64,000 bases of DNA from Pseudomonas poae. Its GTDB lineage: Bacteria; Pseudomonadota; Gammaproteobacteria; Pseudomonadales; Pseudomonadaceae. The notes beneath the pieces were generated by a model. The model saw only the letters and a program-made list of their open reading frames with translations, did no database searches and had not been told where the DNA came from. Made by a program: the position numbers and the translations under genes. This document shows positions 60,805 through 64,000 of the stretch, piece by piece (the stretch's first letter is position 1; every line of letters starts with the position of its first letter). The DNA lies in the NCBI GenBank assembly GCA_004000515.1, contig CP034537.1:3486001-3550000 (forward strand), written 5' to 3'.

Positions 60805-62037
60805 ATGGGTGCTTTGACAGGTTTGCGGGTATTGGATTTAAGCCGTGTGCTGGCCGGCCCCTGGTGTGGGCAAGTGTTGGCCGACCTGGGTGCGGAAGTG
60901 ATCAAGATCGAACGTCCAACCAGCGGTGACGACACCCGTGGCTGGGGGCCGCCCTGGATGAAGACCGACAGCGGCGAGTCGTCCGGCGAGGCCTCGTATT
61001 ACCAGTCCACCAATCGCGGCAGAATTGTCCGTGGCCATCGACATGGCCACTCCCGAAGGGCAGGAGTTGGTGCGCGCCCTGGCGGCGAGTTCCGATGTGT
61101 TGATCGAGAACTACAAGGCCGGCTCCCTGGCACGTTACGGCCTGGACTACGCGACCCTGGCCGAGATCAACCCGCGCTTGGTGTATTGCTCCATCACCGG
61201 GTTCGGCCAGACCGGCCCGCGTGCCGAAGAGCCGGGTTACGACTTCATCATCCAAGGCATTGGCGGCTTGATGAGCATCACTGGCGAGCGCGATGACTTG
61301 CCGGGCGGTGGCCCGCAAAAAGTCGGCGTGGCGTTTTCCGACCTGATGACTGGCCTGTATTCCACGGTGGCGATCCAGGCCGCTTTGCTCAGCCGTGAAC
61401 GCACTGGCGTGGGTCAATACATCGATATGGCGCTGCTGGATGTGCAGGTCGCGACCTTGGCCAACCAGAGCATGAACTACTTGGCCTCGGGCAAGGTGCC
61501 GCAGCGCTATGGCAATGCCCACGCCAATATCGTGCCGTACCAGGTGTTCCGCGCTGCCGACCGGGACTTCATCATCGCCTGCGGCAACGACAGCCAGTTT
61601 GTTGCCCTGTGCCAGAGTATCGGGCTGCCGCATTTGCCGGATGATCCACGCTTCCGGCGGAATGCCGACCGTGTGGCCCACCGTGAAGAGATCGTTGCGT
61701 TGCTCTCGGCGCATTTTCTCGGCCGCAGTGCGGATGAGTGGGTGGCATGTATTCATGCGTCGAAAGTGCCGGTGGGGCGATCAACTCCATCGCCCAATCG
61801 TTGGAAGAACCCCAGGTGATTGCGCGCAACCTGATGGTGAACATCCCACATCCACAGAACCCGGATTTCGCCATGGTCGGCAGCCCGATCAAGATGTCCG
61901 GCACACCCGTGGAGTACGTGCGCCCGGCGCCGATGCTGGGGCAACACACCGACGATATCCTCGGGCAACGGTTGGGCCTGTCAGCGGAGCAACTGGCCCA
62001 TCTCAAAGAGCGCGGTATCGTCGAGCAGAAGGCTTAG
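60805..62037 (+). CDS. CaiB/BaiF family CoA-transferase; two frameshifts
   Basis: About 411 residues after correction. Type III CoA-transferase with [53 protein letters not shown] (in parts) and the [13 protein letters not shown] region. Frames change at about 61020-61025 and at G4 61774-61777 (one G missing). It activates a carboxylic acid by moving CoA from an acyl-CoA donor, so it probably primes the acid imported by the AAHS transporter. Its stop overlaps the convergent lldD stop by four bases. Confidence 0.88.
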
Positions 62038-63164
62038 ACCAGGGTAGAGCGGTCGATTTGCGCGATGGAGGTCACGCCCGTGAGGGTCATGGCCACGCGC
62101 ATTTCCTTGGCAAAGATGTCCAGCAGGTTTTCCACACCGTGCTGGCCATCGGCGGCCAGCGCGTAGGCGGTAGCGCGTCCCAACAGGCAGGCCTTGGCAC
62201 CCAGGGCGAGCATGCGCACCACGTCGAGCCCGGAGCGGATGCCGGAGTCCACCAGCACCGTGAGGTCATCGCCCACGGCTTCGGCAATCGCCGGCAAGGC
62301 CTTGGCGGTGGACAACACGCCGTCCAGCTGACGGCCGCCGTGGTTGGATACCACAATGCCGTCGGCCCCGAAACTCACGGCGTCCTTGGCATCCTGAGGG
62401 TCGAGGATGCCCTTGATGATCATCGGGCCTTTCCAGAAGTCACGGATCCACTCCAAGTCTTTCCAACTGATCGACGCGTCGAAATTGTTTGCCAGCCAAC
62501 CGATGTAGTCTTCCAAGTGAGTCGGTTTGCCCAGGTACTTGGAGATATTGCCCAGGTCGTGGGGGCGGCCCATCAAGCCCACATCGAAAGCCCATTGCGG
62601 CTTGGTGACGGCTTGCAGCATGCGCCGCTGTGCCGCGAACGGCCCGGACATGCCCGAGTGCGCGTCACGGTAGCGTGCGCCGGGCGTCGGCATGTCCACG
62701 GTAAACACCAGCGTCGTAACGCCCGCGGCCTGGGCGCGCTCCAGCGCATTGCGCATGAAACCACGGTCCTTGAGCACGTAGAGCTGGAACCAGATCGCCT
62801 GCGCACTTTGCGACGCGACTTCTTCAATCGGGCACACCGACACCGTCGACAGGCAGAACGGGATGCCCTTGTTCGCCGCTGCCTTTGCCGCCTGCACTTC
62901 ACCCCGTCGCGCATACATGCCGGTCAGGCCCACCGGGCTTAGGATGACCGGCATGTCTAATTCCCGGCCAAACAGCGTGGTCTTGAGGCTCAGGTTGTCG
63001 ACATTGCGCAGGATGCGCTGGCGCAGGCTGATCTCGGCCAGGTCCGAACTGTTCGCACGCATCGTGTGCTCGGCGTAGGCACCGCCGTCGATGTAGTCGA
63101 ACAGGAAGCGCGGCAGCTTGCGCTTGGCAGCTGCGCGGTAGTCGGAGGCAGACGAGATGATCAT
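62034..63164 (-). CDS. lldD: FMN-dependent L-lactate dehydrogenase
   Basis: 376 residues beginning [20 protein letters not shown], closely like E. coli LldD. FMN and active-site motifs are [42 protein letters not shown] and the catalytic-histidine loop [12 protein letters not shown]. It oxidises L-lactate to pyruvate and passes electrons to quinones. No lldP permease or lldR is adjacent; the divergent LysR may regulate it. Confidence 0.9.
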   Translation of the reverse strand: MIISSASDYRAAAKRKLPRFLFDYIDGGAYAEHTMRANSSDLAEISLRQRILRNVDNLSLKTTLFGRELDMPVILSPVGLTGMYARRGEVQAAKAAANKGIPFCLSTVSVCPIEEVASQSAQAIWFQLYVLKDRGFMRNALERAQAAGVTTLVFTVDMPTPGARYRDAHSGMSGPFAAQRRMLQAVTKPQWAFDVGLMGRPHDLGNISKYLGKPTHLEDYIGWLANNFDASISWKDLEWIRDFWKGPMIIKGILDPQDAKDAVSFGADGIVVSNHGGRQLDGVLSTAKALPAIAEAVGDDLTVLVDSGIRSGLDVVRMLALGAKACLLGRATAYALAADGQHGVENLLDIFAKEMRVAMTLTGVTSIAQIDRSTLV

Positions 63165-63216
63165 GAACAGTGGCTCCACAGGGCAAGGTAGGTTAAGGAT
63201 AGGCAAACATCTGTCA

Positions 63217-63237
63217 TGATAAAAACAACTTTTATCA
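63217..63237. promoter_or_regulatory. Palindrome TGATAAAA-N5-TTTTATCA between lldD and LysR
   Basis: A perfect 8-bp inverted repeat, also containing T-N11-A type spacing, in the 101-base divergent promoter. Likely operator of the LysR protein; inference. Confidence 0.5.
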
Positions 63238-63265
63238 CTAGTAGCCAGTCGCGAAAGGAATACCG

Positions 63266-64000
63266 ATGAACCTGAGAACCGTGCAGGCCTTTGTCGAAGT
63301 GGTGCGCCAGGGTGGTTTCTCCCAGGCCGCCGAAGTGGTGTCCCTGACCCAATCCACCGTGAGCAAGGCAGTTAAGACGCTGGAAGACGAACTGGGGATG
63401 CCGTTGCTCAACCGCTTGGGCCACCGCAACGAACTCACCGCCGCTGGCGAAATCGCCTATCGCCGTGGCCTGGTGATGCTCGCTGAGCGCAACGACCTGG
63501 TGGCCGAAATCAACGACCTGCGCGGCCTCAAGCGCGGCCAGCTGCGCATCGGCCTGCCGCCGGTAGGCTGCGGCGTGTTGTTTGCGACCATGTTCGCCAC
63601 TTACCGCAGCCGCTACCCGCACATCGACATCGAACTCACCGAATACGGCAGCAAAAAACTGCGCGAATGCCTGGAAGCAGGGAGATCGACCTGGCGGCCC
63701 TGTTGTTGCCGACAGACGAAGCGTTCGACTTCCAGCCCGTGCGCAACGAACCGCTGATCGCTGTGCTGCCCATGGACCACCCCCTGGCCCAGCGTAAGCG
63801 CATCGACTTCACCGACCTTGCGGACTCGCCGTTCATCCTGTTCGAAGCCGGCTTTGCCCTCAACGCCAAAATCCTCGCCGCGTGCGAACGCAAAGGCGTC
63901 ACGCCACGGGTGACCGCCCGCAGCGGGCAGATCGACTTCATCGTCGACCTGGTGGCCGCCGGCCTGGGCGTGGCCTTCCTGCCGCGTATGCTGGCGCACA
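63266..64000 (+). CDS. LysR family transcriptional regulator; partial at window end, frameshifted
   Basis: About 245 residues are visible. HTH at 14-45 ([24 protein letters not shown]), then the effector domain with [18 protein letters not shown]. The frame changes at a G3 run (63680-63682). One more G gives [20 protein letters not shown]. The gene continues past the right edge. Divergent to lldD across a 101-base region with a palindrome; probably controls lldD. Confidence 0.87.

Overview
The window looks like a chromosomal segment of a Pseudomonas from the P. fluorescens group. The evidence is the gene content, the high GC, and six REP/REPIN-type palindrome pairs built on GTGGGAGCNGGCTTGC-like ends. 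Conserved pseudomonad blocks are also present: folE/smr/prmB/aroC, asnO-ngg-M42 peptidase, mnmC-pap-thiolase, and fumC-bolA-trhO-ABC-rbdA. No rRNA, tRNA, IS element, integrase, phage gene or CRISPR array was seen.

Layout. 1-1.8 kb: 3' part of a large toxin-like (DUF6543-type) protein. 1.8-6.3 kb: LysE exporter, AzgA-like purine permease, MarR regulator with a divergent aminotransferase/GST pair. 6.4-10.4 kb: LysR, CitMHS transporter and two AtuA-type genes. 10.4-19.3 kb: housekeeping block (glutaredoxin-like, folE, smr, isochorismatase-like hydrolase, prmB, coiled-coil protein, hydrolase, aroC, MFS, acireductone-dioxygenase-like). 19.5-28.2 kb: small regulators and envelope genes (LuxR HTH, DUF3509, acyl-CoA synthetase, ankyrin protein, PLDc_N, LTA-synthase-like sulfatase, DUF3309, SDR, CsrA/Rsm homologue, YheU). 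28.2-33.1 kb: osmoprotectant operon for N-acetylglutaminylglutamine amide (asnO, ngg, M42 peptidase). 33.4-38.2 kb: a ~1605-residue protein with leucine-rich repeats and a C-terminal NEL (IpaH/SspH-type) E3 ubiquitin ligase domain, the most striking gene here. 38.2-46 kb: mnmC, polyphosphate:AMP phosphotransferase, thiolase, DMT exporter, fumC. 46-54.5 kb: DUF2059, BolA, TrhO, DsbA/FrnE-like, ABC exporter, the c-di-GMP protein RbdA, a TenA/PqqC-like enzyme and a second diguanylate cyclase. 54.8-62 kb: acyl-CoA catabolic cluster (MFS, acyl-CoA dehydrogenase and IclR on one strand; enoyl-CoA hydratase, hydroxyacyl-CoA dehydrogenase and CaiB/BaiF CoA-transferase on the other) with two matching palindromes in the shared promoter. 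62-64 kb: lldD with a divergent LysR.

An important property of the sequence is that about 33 apparent frameshifts interrupt about 22 genes. They include genes expected to be intact (fumC, mnmC, asnO, rbdA). Nearly all are single-base indels in or beside short homopolymers, and restoring one base restores a family-like protein of normal length. I read these as assembly or base-calling errors, not real gene decay, and I give corrected lengths. The exception is a TAG stop inside the thiolase gene, which is a substitution.
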